This document shows positions 62,480-64,000 of a DNA stretch of 64,000 bases, piece after piece. Location: NCBI GenBank assembly GCA_019247305.1, contig JAFAPC010000016.1, positions 1 through 64,000 of the forward strand, read 5' to 3'. The notes under the pieces were generated by a model that worked only from the letters and a program-made list of their open reading frames with translations, ran no database searches and was not told the DNA's origin. A program made the translations under genes and the position numbers. The DNA comes from Pseudonocardiales bacterium. GTDB lineage: Bacteria > Actinomycetota > Actinomycetes > Mycobacteriales > Pseudonocardiaceae. Numbering within the stretch: the first letter of the stretch is position 1; every line of letters starts with the position of its first letter.

Positions 62480-63226
62480 GTGCGGGAAGAGACGCGGACT
62501 CATTATGATCATTTGGCGCCGGTGTATGACCACAACTGGGCCTATAACCCGGATTTTCTGGAGTGGATGAGTGGGTGCATCCTCACTCGTCTGCGGGTGA
62601 CGCACGGCGATCGGGTCGTGGATGTGGGGTGTGGCACGGGGTTGTACGCGCGTCGGCTGGTGGAACGCACGGGGTCTGTCGTGTGTGTTGATCCCTCGGC
62701 GGGCATGTTAGACCAGATTCCGGATGATCCGCGGCTGGTGGTTGTGCGAGCCTCAGCGGAGGATCTGGCGTCAGGGTCGGTGCTGCTGCCGGAGGGTCGG
62801 TTCGAGGCGATTCTGGTCAAGGAGGCGATCCATCACGTCACTGATCGCGGAGCGGTGATCGGTGGGTTGGCGACGCTGCTGGCTCCCGGCGGTCGCCTGC
62901 TCATCGTGATGTTGCCGACTAGTATTGAGTATCCGCTGTTTCAGGCCGCGCATGACCGGTTCCGTGAGTTGCAGCCTGACCCCCAGGCCATTGCTGCGAT
63001 GATGGGTGATGCCGGACTGGCAGTAGAGTTGTCCTACGATGACTTCCCGTTGGCGTTCCCGACCCAGCGGTATGTGGCCATGGTGGGTGCCCGTTACCTG
63101 TCGTTGCTGTCGATATTTAACGATGAGGAACTGGCCGCTGGGATAGCAGAGATTCGTCGCCGTTATCCGGGTGAGTGGGTGGAGTTCCGGGATCGCTTCG
63201 CCTTCGTGGTGGGGATCGCGTCGTGA
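62480..63226 (+). CDS. Class I SAM-dependent methyltransferase
   Basis: 248 residues from GTG 62480. THYDHLAPVYDHNWAYNPDF, motif I VVDVGCGTGLYARRL, VDPSAGML, and VKEAIHHVTD before LLAPGGRLLIVM. A small-molecule type methyltransferase of unknown substrate; the IHHV pattern recalls the UbiE group. Codon use is somewhat less GC-rich than in neighbours, which hints at transfer. It is convergent with the GntR gene. Confidence 0.85.
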   Translation: MREETRTHYDHLAPVYDHNWAYNPDFLEWMSGCILTRLRVTHGDRVVDVGCGTGLYARRLVERTGSVVCVDPSAGMLDQIPDDPRLVVVRASAEDLASGSVLLPEGRFEAILVKEAIHHVTDRGAVIGGLATLLAPGGRLLIVMLPTSIEYPLFQAAHDRFRELQPDPQAIAAMMGDAGLAVELSYDDFPLAFPTQRYVAMVGARYLSLLSIFNDEELAAGIAEIRRRYPGEWVEFRDRFAFVVGIAS

Positions 63227-63273
63227 GCGCGACGATGAGCATCAGTCCTGACGCGGGGCCGCGCGCGGAGGGA

Positions 63274-64000
63274 TCAGTGCTCGATGGAGAAGGTGTAGAC
63301 GAGGCCGGCACGATCGGCGCGGTGGACAAACCGGGAGACCTCGAAGGGTTCACCGCGTTGGTCGAGGCTGGTGTGCAGGACGTCGAGGACGGGCACCCCA
63401 GGAGGCAGCTGGAGTGTGTGCGCTTCGGTGTGGCTGGCCATTCTGGCAATGATTTCGTCTCGTCCGGTGGTCATGGTGTAGCCCCGTTCTTCGAGCCGTC
63501 CATAGATGCCGCCGGGTCCGGTCTCGGGTTGGAGCAGCGGGGTGCCCTCGGCGTCAGCCCAGCGGATGTAGGTGGTGACCACCTGCAGCGGCTCGTCGTC
63601 GGCGTAGTAGATGTTGCACCGCCGCAGTGTCGAGAGCTCCTCAGGTGAGGCCTTCAACCGCTCGGCCACGTCGAAGGGCGGCGTGACCTGCTCAATGGAG
63701 GTCACCTCGACGCGGGGGGTCTTGCCCTGGCGCGCCATTTCCAGCCGGAATGGGGTCAGTCCGGTCTCGCGGTAGGTGCGTCGTGAGTAGCGTTCGCTGC
63801 CCCAGCGGACCATGCGCTGTTTCTCGCGGACGAACACTCCACGCCCGTGCCGGGCGGTGACCAGGCCTTCCTCGGCCAACAGCCGGATGGCCTCGCGGGC
63901 AGTGTTGCGGGCGGCGCCGAAGCGCTGGGCGAGCTCGCGCTCGGAGGGCAGCTTGTCCCCGGGCGCTAGCTCCCCTGCGGTGATCAGGGCGCGCACCGCG
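63274..64000 (-). CDS. GntR-family regulator with UTRA domain (cut by window end)
   Basis: At least 240 residues; the start probably lies beyond base 64000. Winged helix GDKLPSERELAQRFGAARNT, AREAIRLLAEEGLVTARHGR, then UTRA ligand-binding domain with PLQVVTTYIRWADAEGT and HTSLDQRGEPFEVSRFV. It would bind an effector (often a sugar or amino compound) and control nearby genes, possibly the methyltransferase. Confidence 0.9.
   Translation of the reverse strand, partial: AVRALITAGELAPGDKLPSERELAQRFGAARNTAREAIRLLAEEGLVTARHGRGVFVREKQRMVRWGSERYSRRTYRETGLTPFRLEMARQGKTPRVEVTSIEQVTPPFDVAERLKASPEELSTLRRCNIYYADDEPLQVVTTYIRWADAEGTPLLQPETGPGGIYGRLEERGYTMTTGRDEIIARMASHTEAHTLQLPPGVPVLDVLHTSLDQRGEPFEVSRFVHRADRAGLVYTFSIEH

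Overview
This window comes from a high-GC actinomycete, most likely a member of the Pseudonocardiaceae; the genus cannot be fixed from sequence alone. Supporting signs are many GTG starts with a -10 box only a few bases upstream (leaderless transcripts), an XRE/DUF397 regulator pair, a mycothiol-dependent nitroreductase, and a gene order recalling M. tuberculosis Rv2464c-Rv2478c: ssb, ettA, NAD-glutamate dehydrogenase, nei, rpiB, the Rv2466c-like nitroreductase, pepN, a DUF5130 gene, ctaJ, an HNH gene, glbO and aglA. The Rv assignments are from memory of that genome.

Layout. 1-5.5 kb: IS5-type transposase end, broken aldo/keto reductase, cynS, vapBC, lepA, then a Uma2 nuclease gene whose start codon has been split by a 90-bp MITE. 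5.5-10.5 kb: quinone oxidoreductase, a membrane protein/barnase-like RNase/barstar operon, enoyl-CoA hydratase, a truncated PIN toxin, and a DprA-like gene with a perfect actinobacterial LexA box followed by a frameshifted phosphoribosyltransferase. 10.5-21.6 kb: Nudix gene, wrecked regulator, divergent hemC, a Gly-rich peptide with a leader-like N-terminus, an M24 peptidase-EphD-diiron protein-oxidoreductase operon facing its likely TetR repressor, and an XRE/DUF397 pair beside two tandem palindromes. 21.6-26.1 kb is a graveyard: a helicase C-terminus joined to a metY scrap, a broken gltX carrying a 118-bp element with target duplication, and large hairpins. 26-29.6 kb: SDR, unknown protein, sthA and a PH-domain protein.

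30.0-33.3 kb is a small island beside tRNA-Arg(TCT) with a ruined tyrosine recombinase. It carries an EACC1 protein and a membrane-anchored caspase whose own polypeptide has an EF-hand loop, one transmembrane helix and a seven-blade YVTN propeller predicted to lie outside the cell. This is the most interesting system in the window: it looks like a self-contained outside-to-inside protease switch.

33.6-46.9 kb and 53.6-61.7 kb are the conserved backbone (DNA repair, translation control, glutamate catabolism, proteolysis, respiration, oxygen binding, glucoside hydrolysis). The 47-53.6 kb stretch between them is an accessory insertion: XRE regulator, a NACHT ATPase with three apparent frameshifts, a RelE/DUF6247 pair, a DUF4258/DUF2283/DUF6941 cluster, and a 112-bp diverged copy of a pepN segment. 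After 61.7 kb come a Phd/RelE pair, a methyltransferase and a GntR regulator cut by the window edge.

The number of broken genes is high. Either the accessory regions are decaying or the assembly contains some indel errors; reads would decide.
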